A stretch of DNA of 64,000 nucleotides from NCBI RefSeq assembly GCF_001570925.1, contig NZ_BCSP01000001.1, forward strand, positions 186,001 to 250,000. The letters are read 5' to 3'. Position numbers and translations under genes: made by a program. Positions 1 to 8,208 of the stretch are shown piece by piece (position 1 is the first letter of the stretch; each line of letters starts with the position of its first letter). The notes under the pieces are model-generated. The model was given only the letters and a program-made list of their open reading frames with translations, was not told the DNA's origin and did no database searches. This DNA is from [Zimmermannella] bifida NBRC 103089. Its GTDB lineage: Bacteria; Actinomycetota; Actinomycetes; Actinomycetales; Microbacteriaceae.

Positions 1-835
1 CGTCGAGCATGTCAACGAACGGGCCTCGGTCCAACCGCTGATGCTCCCGACGGTGATAGCCGCCACGCTTTGATCGGTTACTCCCCCGTCCACCGGCTGC
101 CTGCGTGGCGCGTTCGAGTTCGGGATTCACCTGATTTGTGCTGCGACCATCTCGCTGGCGGAACAGGTCGTGCATCCGGTCGCCAACCAGTACGTGCTGG
201 TACAGCGGTGTGGGTCGTTTCTCGGACACGATCACATCGGTGCTACCGCGCACCGTTTGCAGCCAATCACCGAACTCTTCGGCGTTGGACACAGTGGCGG
301 AGAGCGCGACCATGCGCACTTCGCTGCCGAGGTGAATGATGACTTCTTCCCAAACCGCACCGCGGAATCGGTCGGCGAGATAGTGCACTTCGTCCATGAC
401 CACGAAGGCAAGGTCATCGAGCAGCGAACTCGAGGCGTAGATCATGTTTCGCAGTACTTCGGTGGTCATCACCACGATGCGTGCCTGCGAATTGATGTTG
501 ACATCGCCGGTCAGCAACCCGACTTCGGAGGCGCCGTATGTCTCTACGAGTTCGCGAAACTTCTGGTTCGAGAGCGCCTTGATTGGCGTGGTGTAAAAGA
601 TCTTCGCGTTCGGGTCGCGCATTGTGCAGAACACGGCGAACTCGGCGACGATGGTCTTACCTGCACCGGTCGGTGCTGCCACGAGCACCGAATTGCCTTC
701 TTCAAGCGATTCACAGGCACGGCGCTGGAAGTCATCCAGGTCGAATCGCTGCAGGCGACAAAAGAGCGACAGGCTCGGATGCGCGGCGTCACGCTTCGAC
801 TGCGCGTACCGTTCCGACGGGCTCGGCTCCGACAT
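1..835 (-). CDS. helY: DEAD/DEAH-box helicase HelY (Ski2/Mtr4-like), N-terminal part
   Basis: This is a superfamily 2 RNA/DNA helicase cut by the left edge; about 278 N-terminal residues are present. The translation shows Walker A APTGAGKT at residues 54-61, a TTPIKALSNQKF block (motif Ia), DEVHY (motif II) and SATVSN (motif III). I chose the ATG at 835 because it follows an AGGAG-like stretch and gives the expected short N-terminus. It lies 31 bp after tatC on the same strand, matching the tatA-tatC-helY order of Mycobacterium tuberculosis, so it is probably the last gene of the paf-tat operon. The family is implicated in RNA processing or decay; the exact substrate in this organism is inference. 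Confidence 0.9.
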   Translation of the reverse strand, partial: MSEPSPSERYAQSKRDAAHPSLSLFCRLQRFDLDDFQRRACESLEEGNSVLVAAPTGAGKTIVAEFAVFCTMRDPNAKIFYTTPIKALSNQKFRELVETYGASEVGLLTGDVNINSQARIVVMTTEVLRNMIYASSSLLDDLAFVVMDEVHYLADRFRGAVWEEVIIHLGSEVRMVALSATVSNAEEFGDWLQTVRGSTDVIVSEKRPTPLYQHVLVGDRMHDLFRQRDGRSTNQVNPELERATQAAGGRGSNRSKRGGYHRREHQRLDRGPFVDMLD

Positions 836-866
836 CCTCACTCAGCTCCTAGGTAGTTGATGGCGG

Positions 867-1703
867 TTAGGCCTGCGTGTTGAGCTCGTCTTCGAGCGCA
901 GCTTCTCGTTTTCGTTGGCGGCGATCAGCACCGCGGTCATGCACGAGCGCAATGCCCGTGGCGATGAAGTAAAGCAAAATCATCGGGATCATCAGCAGAA
1001 ACATGCTGAGCACATCTGCTGATGGGGTTGCCATGGCGCTAAAGAGCGCTGAGACCATGACAGCCATACGCCAGGCTTTCAGAATCGTCTTGCCGCGCAA
1101 AAGGCCAGCAAAGTTCAGCATGACCAGGACCACCGGCACTACGAACGCAATTCCTACCGCCACACAGAGTGTTAGTGCGAACGAGTAGTACATCTTCGCT
1201 TCGTACCAAACAGTGTCTTGCTTGGGCGCGAAGGTCGCCATGACCTCCACGATGCGCGGCATCACCACGACACCGAGCACGACGCCACCCAAGAAGAGCG
1301 GAATTGCCGCGCCCAGGAAGCCGAGCGCATACCGGCGCTCGGTTTTCTTCAGGCCCGGCATGAGGAACATCCAGAACTGATACAGCCAGACCGGCGAGGC
1401 GATCACCACACCCAGCGTCAGCGCCATCTGCAGGCGCAAATCGAATGCGGTGGTGACGTTTCCGAAGTTGATGGAGACCCGGCCGCCACGCTCTTCGGTG
1501 AGCATTTCGACGGGGCGACGCAACAGATCGAAGACCGCATCCGAAACCACGAACCCAACGACCATCGCCAGGACAATGGCGATGGTCGAGATGACAAAGC
1601 GGTTGCGAAACTCGACAAGGTGATCCATCAGGCCCATGGCGCCTTCGGGATTGTGCTTGCGTGAGTACTTCGGCCGCTTTGTAACGGAACGGGAAGCGGT
1701 CAC
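867..1703 (-). CDS. tatC: Sec-independent protein translocase TatC
   Basis: TatC is the polytopic core of the twin-arginine translocase, which exports folded proteins across the plasma membrane. The 278-residue product has the N-terminal signature MGLMDHLVEFRNR before the first membrane helix, six hydrophobic segments, and the FNFGNVTTAFDLRLQ-type loop characteristic of the family. The start is GTG at 1703, only 4 nt after the tatA stop, so the two are co-transcribed. The C-terminal tail is charged and cytoplasmic, as usual. An internal ATG just before GLMDHL would give a shorter protein, but the longer start is typical of actinobacteria. Confidence 0.95.
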   Translation of the reverse strand: MTASRSVTKRPKYSRKHNPEGAMGLMDHLVEFRNRFVISTIAIVLAMVVGFVVSDAVFDLLRRPVEMLTEERGGRVSINFGNVTTAFDLRLQMALTLGVVIASPVWLYQFWMFLMPGLKKTERRYALGFLGAAIPLFLGGVVLGVVVMPRIVEVMATFAPKQDTVWYEAKMYYSFALTLCVAVGIAFVVPVVLVMLNFAGLLRGKTILKAWRMAVMVSALFSAMATPSADVLSMFLLMIPMILLYFIATGIALVHDRGADRRQRKREAALEDELNTQA

Positions 1704-1707
1704 GGGA

Positions 1708-1953
1708 CTAGTTGGTGGTGGACGAGTCCGAGTCGTTCTTCGCAGCCGACGACTGCTGTGCGTTGTTCGACGGCGCAGTCGACGAGTCGGCAGCGTTTCC
1801 TTCTTGCTTCATCTCACGCATTTCGCCACGGAAGATGCGCATCGACTGGCCAAGGCTCTTCGCGAGCTGCGGCAGCTTTGGTGCTCCGAACAGCAGCAGA
1901 ACGAGCACGAGGATGATGACAAGGTGCCATCCCTGAAGTCCAGCAACAGGCAT
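1708..1953 (-). CDS. tatA: Sec-independent translocase subunit TatA
   Basis: TatA is a small pore-forming or membrane-thinning component of the Tat system. The 81-residue product has one N-terminal hydrophobic helix (residues 9-22), then the FGAPKLPQLAKSLGQSMRIFRGEM amphipathic segment split by the conserved FG and the basic-acidic hinge, and a Ser/Asn-rich disordered tail. The ATG at 1953 overlaps the upstream stop by one base (TAATG), indicating translational coupling. No tatB is seen here; in actinobacteria tatB usually lies elsewhere in the genome. Confidence 0.95.
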   Translation of the reverse strand: MPVAGLQGWHLVIILVLVLLLFGAPKLPQLAKSLGQSMRIFRGEMREMKQEGNAADSSTAPSNNAQQSSAAKNDSDSSTTN

Positions 1954-2324
1954 TAGTTTCCCTTCGTTTTGGCGTCAACCAGGTGTTGAAACCGTTTCGG
2001 GTCGGTAGCGATCAGCGCGCGAGCGCGTCGCAGTTTCGCTTCGTGCCGAAGCTGTTTTGCTTCGTTTCGTGCTTCGACGTAGGCCCGGCGTTCCTCACGT
2101 ACCGCTTCGCGGGGACGCAGAATTGCTGCGGGCTTGGGCTCGGCACGCACGGGTGGATTCGACTCAAGTTCATCTCGCAATTGCTGCGTGATTGATTCGA
2201 GCCTGTCAGCCTCGGCCGCAAGCAACTGGACCTTTCGGAACAGTGAAATTCCGCCGACAACAAGTACTGCTACGAGCAAGACTACGAGTCCGCCCCAAAT
2301 CAGTACCCAACTCCACCACGGCAT
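1953..2324 (-). CDS. small membrane-anchored coiled-coil protein of unknown function
   Basis: This 123-residue protein lies between pafC and tatA. It has one N-terminal membrane helix (about residues 3-28, WWSWVLIWGGLVVLLVAVLV) followed by a charged Glu/Arg/Ala-rich region that looks helical and ends in a basic segment. I placed the start at the ATG at 2324, just 8 bp after the pafC stop; the reading frame is open for another 83 codons upstream, but that part lies inside pafC and has no membrane-protein character. It shares one base with tatA. No family is recognised. Its position suggests co-expression with Tat and PafBC, but any role in export is only inference. Confidence 0.75.
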   Translation of the reverse strand: MPWWSWVLIWGGLVVLLVAVLVVGGISLFRKVQLLAAEADRLESITQQLRDELESNPPVRAEPKPAAILRPREAVREERRAYVEARNEAKQLRHEAKLRRARALIATDPKRFQHLVDAKTKGN

Positions 2325-2332
2325 AGTGCCCT

Positions 2333-3292
2333 CTAGTCTACGTCGTGATGTGCCAAAACCGCACGGCACCAGGCGGTAACGTGTGTCCGCGCCGACTGCG
2401 GGGACGTGACCTCGATATCGCCGGAGTGCCCGGCGACCAACGCTGCCAGCGCATCCAGCGAACGAATCGCAAACTGCACCTCGGCTGTCCCCTGCGCGCC
2501 AAGCTGCACCGGACGACGGCGCCCCCGCAAATACGGCTGCAGTGCAGTGAGTCCTGCGGCGTTCACTCGACATTGCACCTTCACAAAGTTTCGACCGGAA
2601 ACCGTGAGTTCTCGATTACGGTCCGCTTCGCTGTGCACGCCGATTGGTGAGTCGGTAAGTGCCACCGTGAGCATGCGATCAGCACGAAACCACCGCAGTG
2701 CTTCACGCTGCCGGCAATAGGCATTGACGTAAAGCAGCCCATCGAGTGATTCGAGGCGAAGCGGTTCAATGATGCGTTCGGTCGGCGCCGCGGCCGTTTC
2801 GCTGCGGTAGCGAATCCGGACCGCGTGTTGCACACGCAAGCTCTCACGTAGCGTTTCGGCATGCGGGTCGGATGCAGGCGTAACTGCCGCAGCACCGTCA
2901 CCGGCGAGTTTGGTGATGAGTGCGTGAACGCGCGCCGCGTCCGAGGCATCGGCCACCGTTGCCAATGCGGCAAGCCCTAGGCGCACAGTGGCGAGTTCGG
3001 CCGGGCTGAATGACATCGCCAAATCCCCCACTGGGTCGTGAGTGAGCTTGACCCAGGGCTCTTCGAGTTCCAGCCCCGCGGCATCGAAGTCGATCATGTT
3101 GCCCGGGCTCGGCATGCCATCCAAGTCGAGGATTTCAACGGTCCATAGGTACTCAATGATTGAACGCATGCCTTCGGGTGACTGACCGAATTGGTCTGCC
3201 AACTCGCTCAGGTCAACGCCGTGCGGTTGCGTGCGCAAATAGCGCAGCACATTCACCATGGTCAGCACATCTGCAGTTGCCGTGTTAGTCAT
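2333..3292 (-). CDS. pafC: WYL-domain transcription factor PafC
   Basis: PafC pairs with PafB to activate the LexA/RecA-independent DNA-damage response of actinobacteria. The roughly 319-residue product has an N-terminal winged-helix region (residues about 5-60), a middle WYL domain with the RYRSETAAAP and EPLRLESLDGLLYVNAYCRQREALRWFRADRM blocks, and a C-terminal WCX-like extension. I chose the ATG at 3292, which overlaps the pafB stop in ATGACTAA; a start 15 bp upstream is possible. The overlap suggests PafB and PafC are made together as a heterodimer. Confidence 0.9.
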   Translation of the reverse strand: MTNTATADVLTMVNVLRYLRTQPHGVDLSELADQFGQSPEGMRSIIEYLWTVEILDLDGMPSPGNMIDFDAAGLELEEPWVKLTHDPVGDLAMSFSPAELATVRLGLAALATVADASDAARVHALITKLAGDGAAAVTPASDPHAETLRESLRVQHAVRIRYRSETAAAPTERIIEPLRLESLDGLLYVNAYCRQREALRWFRADRMLTVALTDSPIGVHSEADRNRELTVSGRNFVKVQCRVNAAGLTALQPYLRGRRRPVQLGAQGTAEVQFAIRSLDALAALVAGHSGDIEVTSPQSARTHVTAWCRAVLAHHDVD

Positions 3293-4340
3293 CGCCTGCG
3301 CCCTCATCCGTGTGCAATGTCATCGCGGTTTGCAACCGTGCCCGAATCCGATCGCGTAGCGCCTGTGGTGCACGCACACGCACCTGGGTTCCGAACGCGG
3401 CGAGTTCATCCGCCAGCATGCCGTGATCCCAATCGTGCAGCACCATCGGAATCCACTCGTCGGTGTTCGTATCGACGGGAGCGGTCTCGCACGCCGTTGG
3501 TCCCGCATCCGGAACCGAAGAGGACACCAACTGATTTCGGCGGCCGAGTCGGACGGCCGCATCAGACCCGTTTCGCACCAGCAACGACACTGGATTCTGG
3601 GTAGCAAGACCGCCCAGTACCTCGGGAAGGTTCGTCACCGCCCGATACGTGTGCGGCTCTGACGGCAGCAACGTCACCGTCGAGGTAATGCGCTCGAGAA
3701 TGAAGTTGCGTTCAGCATCCCGAACCAAGTCCCAGGCGTTGAGCAACCATCGCCCGCCGTGTTGCACGAGCTGCAATGGGGCAACATGGCGTTCACGTGC
3801 CGGTGATTCGCTCTGGTTCGAGTAGTCGAAGCGCACGGCAATGCTTCGCGCAATCGCGTCTCGAAGCGCGGTAAACGCCGGTGGCGTCACCAACGTCAAC
3901 GTTGGCGTGGCCGCCGGTGCGCTGGCGCCGGCCTGCCCCATTCCCATCAACTTGATATAGCTGCGACGGGCGTCGAGCGCGAGATCCTGGTCGAGCCAGA
4001 TATCCGAAGCGAGTGCGACCAGCATCGTCTCTTCGGCGGACAAGCGCACATGTGTCACACCATGCTCGGCAAGCGCATACCGCCAGCGTGCCCGATCGTC
4101 GGGCGCCTGCGGGTCAGGCACCACGCTGACTTCGATTCCCTGGCCTTTGAGCGTGTTCCGGTCGCGTTCAAAGGCCTTCTCGAGTGCGTCAGAACGGCCC
4201 TCGCCGTACTCACGGTATGCGGGCACGAGCTGAAACAGTTCGTTTGCGGCCAATGGGCGGCCAGCCTGCTGCAGGGCGATCAAGAGTTGCCAGCGCCGCT
4301 GTTCTTGAGCCGGCAAAATGGATGCGTTGGGCGGGGTCAT
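3285..4340 (-). CDS. pafB: WYL-domain transcription factor PafB
   Basis: PafB is the partner of PafC in the mycobacterial-type DNA-damage transcription activator. The 351-residue product begins with an HTH region (QEQRRWQLLIALQQAGRPLAANELF), continues with the family feature DALEKAFERDRNTLKGQGIEV, and carries a WYL core near residues 165-235 (VRFDYSNQSE and PLQLVQHGGRWLLNAWDL). It overlaps pafC by 8 bp. In mycobacteria pafBC follows pafA, the Pup ligase; here the upstream neighbour is an FKBP-type lipoprotein and no pafA is present in the window. Confidence 0.9.
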   Translation of the reverse strand: MTPPNASILPAQEQRRWQLLIALQQAGRPLAANELFQLVPAYREYGEGRSDALEKAFERDRNTLKGQGIEVSVVPDPQAPDDRARWRYALAEHGVTHVRLSAEETMLVALASDIWLDQDLALDARRSYIKLMGMGQAGASAPAATPTLTLVTPPAFTALRDAIARSIAVRFDYSNQSESPARERHVAPLQLVQHGGRWLLNAWDLVRDAERNFILERITSTVTLLPSEPHTYRAVTNLPEVLGGLATQNPVSLLVRNGSDAAVRLGRRNQLVSSSVPDAGPTACETAPVDTNTDEWIPMVLHDWDHGMLADELAAFGTQVRVRAPQALRDRIRARLQTAMTLHTDEGAGDD

Positions 4341-4399
4341 CCGCTACTCCCCCGCATTCGTGCGGTTACGACTCGACCTCATGCGTATTCAGCCGGTAG

Positions 4400-5302
4400 C
4401 TATTCGGCGCCGAGCACATCGACGACAAAGACCGCGGCATCATCTGGCTTGATCACGCGCTCAAATCCCATCGGGTTAGCGTGGATCGCTTCGCCAGGAA
4501 CAATGATGACCCGCTGCGAGCCGACGCGCTCACCTACGAGGTCTTCGGTAATGCCGTACAGCTGGTCGTCCGGACCAACCGGTACCTGCATCGCGGGACC
4601 AGACATTTGCCAGGTCGAGGTCACCACGCGACCGGTTTGCCAGCTCAAGGCTGTTACTTGGAGGGTGACAACCTGGCCGCGCTCGACGGTGGAGCCGAAT
4701 CCGGCAATCGTCGTTGCCGACTTGCGTTCGGTTGGTGCCGGTCCGTCTGGCATGGTCACGCCTGGCTCGCCGTTTGGTGCGGTTACGACGGCCGGAATTC
4801 CCGACTGCGGTGGCTGCACTCGTCCGGATGCGCTCGAGTGATATACCTTGTCGATTTCAACGGTGATGGTGACATCGCCTTCGGCACTATTGTTAGGCAG
4901 CTGCGCCTGCGACGCCACAAACTCAGCGACCGGAACCTTACCGGTAACGGTTTGGCCCGCCTGCGCGCACCTCATGATGTCGGTGATGAAGCCGTAGCCG
5001 TTATCGTTCAGCGCTTTGACCGGCCCGGGTGCTGGCTGCATATCGCTACCGACATACACCGGCCCCTGCGGCACAATGACTTCGCCCTTGTCGTCGACGA
5101 CCTGCAGCGTGAAGGTCGCGATGCCGTTGTCGGTAATCACCGGCCCGGTCCCCGTTCCCTGTCGCTCGACGGCGTATTTCTGCGTTGGTTCGCACGACGA
5201 TACTTGATCGCTGGTTGCGATCGTCGCGCATCCGGTTAGTGCCGATGTAACGACCATGACGGATGCGAGGGTAGCGAGCGTACGAGTGGGCAGTTTCGCC
5301 AT
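4400..5302 (-). CDS. FKBP-type peptidyl-prolyl isomerase-like lipoprotein
   Basis: The 300-residue product begins with a lipoprotein signal peptide: basic start, hydrophobic stretch, and lipobox LTGC with Cys24 as the predicted lipidated residue. A region with FKBP-like features lies at the C-terminus (about residues 200-300): GSTVERGQVVTLQV, then YGITEDLVGERVGSQRVIIVP, and a final VFVVDVLG strand. A second, weaker copy may occupy residues 45-150. It is predicted to act outside the membrane as a prolyl isomerase or chaperone. The FKBP assignment is from motif reading, and activity is unproven. It starts 3 nt after the trmI stop, so the two are probably co-transcribed. Confidence 0.75.
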   Translation of the reverse strand: MAKLPTRTLATLASVMVVTSALTGCATIATSDQVSSCEPTQKYAVERQGTGTGPVITDNGIATFTLQVVDDKGEVIVPQGPVYVGSDMQPAPGPVKALNDNGYGFITDIMRCAQAGQTVTGKVPVAEFVASQAQLPNNSAEGDVTITVEIDKVYHSSASGRVQPPQSGIPAVVTAPNGEPGVTMPDGPAPTERKSATTIAGFGSTVERGQVVTLQVTALSWQTGRVVTSTWQMSGPAMQVPVGPDDQLYGITEDLVGERVGSQRVIIVPGEAIHANPMGFERVIKPDDAAVFVVDVLGAE

Positions 5303-5305
5303 GGT

Positions 5306-6385
5306 TTAGTCAGTTTCCTTTGCGGATGCGTCGTCAACTTGGGGATTTTCGGTCGCGATGTCGTCGGCCTGCGTGAAGGTTACCGGCGGTTCGTGACGAG
5401 CCTGCGATGCCGCACGCACCGCATCCCGACCGCGCTTTCGCAGCACTTTGTCGCTGACATTGCGCTGGCCAATGGCATCGAGCGACCAAGCAGCGTTGTC
5501 GCTCGGCGTCCAGGCTTCGACGTCCTCGACGGTTCCCGGTGTCTTGGTGCTCGCGGGCTTCTTGGGAAGCCGCGCACCCTCAGCCAGTCGGCGAGCGGTG
5601 AGGAGGAACCCGGTGTGCGCCACCATGCGGTGATCTGGTCGGACCGCGAGTCCTTCGACGTGCCAGCCACGCACCATAGTTTCGTCGGCCTCGGGCTCGG
5701 TGAAGCCCCCGTGTGCGCGAATGGCTTCAGCAATGCGCGACAGTTGCGTAACAGTCGCGACATAGCAGCAGAGCACGCCGCCAGGGATGAGCGCACGCGA
5801 TACTTCAGGCAGGCATTCCCACGGTGCCAGCATGTCGAGGATCACGCGGTCGGCGGTGCCGGGTGCGAACGTATTGGGCAGCGCTTCGCTCAGATCACCA
5901 ATCACGATCTCCCAGTTGTTCGGGTTCGTGCCGAACACGCTTTCAACGTTGCCCCGAGCAACGTCGGCAAATTCTTGGCGACGCTCAAAGCTGGTGAGTT
6001 TTCCGGTGCCGCCAAGCATGCGAAGCAGCCAGAGCGAGAGGGCCCCCGAACCGACACCGGCTTCGATTACGCGCGCACCCGGGCGAATATCTGCTTTCGC
6101 GAGAATCATCGCCGCATCCTTGGGATAGATGATCGCGGCGCCGCGGGGCATCGACATCACGACGTCGTTCAGCAGTGGGCGGAGCGCCAAGTACTCGGTC
6201 CCGCCCGTGCTCGTCACGAGCGAACCGTCTGGCATGCCGATGAGCGTGTCATGCGAGATCGTGCCGTATTGCGAGTGCATCTTGCCACCAGAAGTGAGCC
6301 AGGTCGTGGTCATGCGGCCCTTTTGGTCGGTGAGCTGTACTCGCTCACCCTCGCGAAATGGGCCGGATGGAGGGGCAGGAATCAT
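5306..6385 (-). CDS. trmI: tRNA (adenine-58-N1)-methyltransferase TrmI
   Basis: TrmI makes m1A58 in the T-loop of tRNAs, using S-adenosylmethionine. The 359-residue protein shows the N-terminal beta domain (GPFREGERVQLTDQKGRMTTTWLTSGGKMHSQYG), the SAM-binding motif I VIEAGVGSGALSLWLLRMLG, and the DRVILDMLAPWE motif IV. A C-terminal tail of about 90 residues, rich in basic and acidic residues, is longer than in mycobacterial TrmI. In mycobacteria this gene lies just upstream of the Pup-proteasome genes; here it sits directly before the FKBP-type lipoprotein and pafBC. Confidence 0.92.
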   Translation of the reverse strand: MIPAPPSGPFREGERVQLTDQKGRMTTTWLTSGGKMHSQYGTISHDTLIGMPDGSLVTSTGGTEYLALRPLLNDVVMSMPRGAAIIYPKDAAMILAKADIRPGARVIEAGVGSGALSLWLLRMLGGTGKLTSFERRQEFADVARGNVESVFGTNPNNWEIVIGDLSEALPNTFAPGTADRVILDMLAPWECLPEVSRALIPGGVLCCYVATVTQLSRIAEAIRAHGGFTEPEADETMVRGWHVEGLAVRPDHRMVAHTGFLLTARRLAEGARLPKKPASTKTPGTVEDVEAWTPSDNAAWSLDAIGQRNVSDKVLRKRGRDAVRAASQARHEPPVTFTQADDIATENPQVDDASAKETD

Positions 6386-6457
6386 GTGTGGGCTTTCAAA
6401 TCAGAGTGTCGATGTGGCGTGGGGGCACGCCAACCAGCGGGTGCGAGAGTCAGACCG

Positions 6458-7159
6458 TTATGCAGAGTCGTCGGCATGGTGTTCGCCGCGCTGATGAAAG
6501 GCTACGAACAGTTCGCATAAATCCTGCCAGGTCACGCCGCGTAATGAATCAAGTCGCAGATAATCCGGATGCGGATCAATCGCGACGCCGTGCGGAACCG
6601 CCAGCGCCGTGCATCCGGCAGCAAGCGCCCCGCGCAAACCGTTGCGAGAGTCTTCGATCACCAGACATTGGGCAGCAGATATGCCGAGACGGGATGCGGC
6701 CGTCACGAACGGTTCCGGGTCGGGCTTGCCCTCAGTCACGTCTTCGGCCGCCACACAGGTGGCGAATACGTCTTCGATCCCGAGCCCTTCGACCACGGCA
6801 TCGACGAGCGTACGGCTCGAGTTCGTTACGAGCGCGAGCGGGATACCGGCCGCGTGCATGTCGCGCAGCAATTCGAGGGCGCCGGGGCGCGCATCCACCG
6901 ACCTACGGACCGAAACGACAACCTCCGCGGTCACTTCAGCGGCAAACTCCGCGGCGTTCCCGACCGCGCCCTGCTCGTGAAATACCTCGGCAGTAATCGT
7001 TGGCGATGCGCCAACCAGGCGCATTTCCTGCGCCGCCGAAAGCGGCGGTAGGCCGCGTCGCGTCAGGAACTCGTGCTGCGAGCGGATCCAATGCGGCTCG
7101 GTATCAACAATGGTGCCGTCCATATCCCACAGCACCGCCTTGGGACCGTATGAAGTCAT
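6458..7159 (-). CDS. HAD-superfamily phosphatase (beta-phosphoglucomutase-like)
   Basis: This 233-residue haloacid-dehalogenase hydrolase has motif I WDMDGTIVDTEP (nucleophile Asp12, acid/base Asp14), a helical cap with the substrate-specificity loop, motif II LVTNSS, the motif III lysine in TEGKPDPEPF, and motif IV VIEDSRNGLRGALAAG. I placed the start at the ATG at 7159; the frame extends much further upstream, but that part runs antisense into the PAC2 gene. Such enzymes dephosphorylate small sugar phosphates or nucleotides; the substrate cannot be read from the sequence. It lies 72 bp upstream of trmI on the same strand. Confidence 0.88.
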   Translation of the reverse strand: MTSYGPKAVLWDMDGTIVDTEPHWIRSQHEFLTRRGLPPLSAAQEMRLVGASPTITAEVFHEQGAVGNAAEFAAEVTAEVVVSVRRSVDARPGALELLRDMHAAGIPLALVTNSSRTLVDAVVEGLGIEDVFATCVAAEDVTEGKPDPEPFVTAASRLGISAAQCLVIEDSRNGLRGALAAGCTALAVPHGVAIDPHPDYLRLDSLRGVTWQDLCELFVAFHQRGEHHADDSA

Positions 7160-7252
7160 AGGCCTGAGTCTACGTGGCCGCACCTGCGCGAGACCGACCC
7201 GACCACGTAGGCTTGAACAACCCGTACAAAATTCTTGGAGCACAACTACGTG

Positions 7253-8167
7253 ATGGAGAACTCGCTGTTCGACGGCCTGGAACAGGCAGGTTTTGCAGGT
7301 GGCCGTACGCTCGTGATCGCTATGAACGGCTGGAACGATGCCGGTGAAGCTGCGAGCACCGCGGTCACCGCGCTCGCTCGTCAGCTCGAGCTGAACCGCG
7401 TTGTGGCCACGTTTGAGGGTGACGACTTCTACGACTACTGCACCGCACGCCCACGAATCGTGCGTCAGGACGATGGGCATCGCATCCTCGAATGGCCCGC
7501 AACCAAGGTGCATGCCGCGAAGCACCCGCAGCCAAACGCTGCGGCCCGCGTGTTGCCAAACGCGAATCGTCTCTACCTGCTCACCGGTGCCGAGCCTTCG
7601 ATGCGCTGGCGGCAATATGCCAGCGAGGTGGTTGAGTTCTGCCAGCGCGAGGAGATCGACCGCCTAGTCGTGGTCGGTGCGCTACTTGCCGATACCCCAC
7701 ACACCCGTGATGTGCCGGTGGTTCGCACGAGCGAAGACGAATCCGTGCAGCAGGAGTTCGACGTTGAGTCGTCGCAATACGAGGGCCCAACCGGTGCCAT
7801 GACCGCGATCGTTGAGCGCGCGCGGCAAGAAGGCATCGTGGCGCTGTCGCTCTGGGCTCAGGTGCCGCACTATGCGGCTGCGCCCGAAGCATCCTCACCG
7901 AAGGCGATCTTGGCACTGCTCAATGCGCTTGCCGAAGTGCTGCTGGTTGAGGTGGACATCGATTCGTTTGTAGAGGCCAGCAGCCATTGGGAGACGCAGG
8001 TCACGAATGCGATCGCTATGGATGACGAGATGACGCAATACGTCAAGTTCCTCGAGCAGGCGCGCGACACCGTTGATTCCGAAGCGGCTTCGGGTGAGGC
8101 GATTGCCGCCGAGTTCGAGCGTTTCCTCGCCGACGAGTCGCCGCGCGACGAGGGCGAAGACCGCTAG
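7253..8167 (+). CDS. PAC2-family protein
   Basis: The 304-residue product belongs to the PAC2 family, named after a proteasome-assembly chaperone. Family features are the N-terminal NGWNDAGEAASTAVTAL segment, the DDFYDYCTARPRI segment, the central LLTGAEPSMRW block, and VVGALLADTPHTRDVPV. The ATG at 7253 follows GGAG at 7237-7240; an in-frame TTG at 7235 is less likely. The gene is divergent from the HAD gene and convergent with mshC. The biochemical role of bacterial PAC2 proteins is not established, and the lack of proteasome genes in this window argues against a proteasome role here. Confidence 0.88.
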   Translation: MENSLFDGLEQAGFAGGRTLVIAMNGWNDAGEAASTAVTALARQLELNRVVATFEGDDFYDYCTARPRIVRQDDGHRILEWPATKVHAAKHPQPNAAARVLPNANRLYLLTGAEPSMRWRQYASEVVEFCQREEIDRLVVVGALLADTPHTRDVPVVRTSEDESVQQEFDVESSQYEGPTGAMTAIVERARQEGIVALSLWAQVPHYAAAPEASSPKAILALLNALAEVLLVEVDIDSFVEASSHWETQVTNAIAMDDEMTQYVKFLEQARDTVDSEAASGEAIAAEFERFLADESPRDEGEDR

Positions 8168-8208
8168 CTGCAGTCTCCCTGACCGCGCTCGTGCGCAAAC
8201 CGAGCTAC

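Noticed and set aside
1953-2573. A 206-residue version of the small membrane protein
   Set aside because: The extra 83 residues lie inside pafC on the same strand in another frame and have no membrane-protein character; the ATG at 2324 is better.
5339-6520. A 393-codon open frame on the plus strand
   Set aside because: It is antisense to trmI, which has clear family motifs; the frame has no recognisable domain and is a by-product of high GC.
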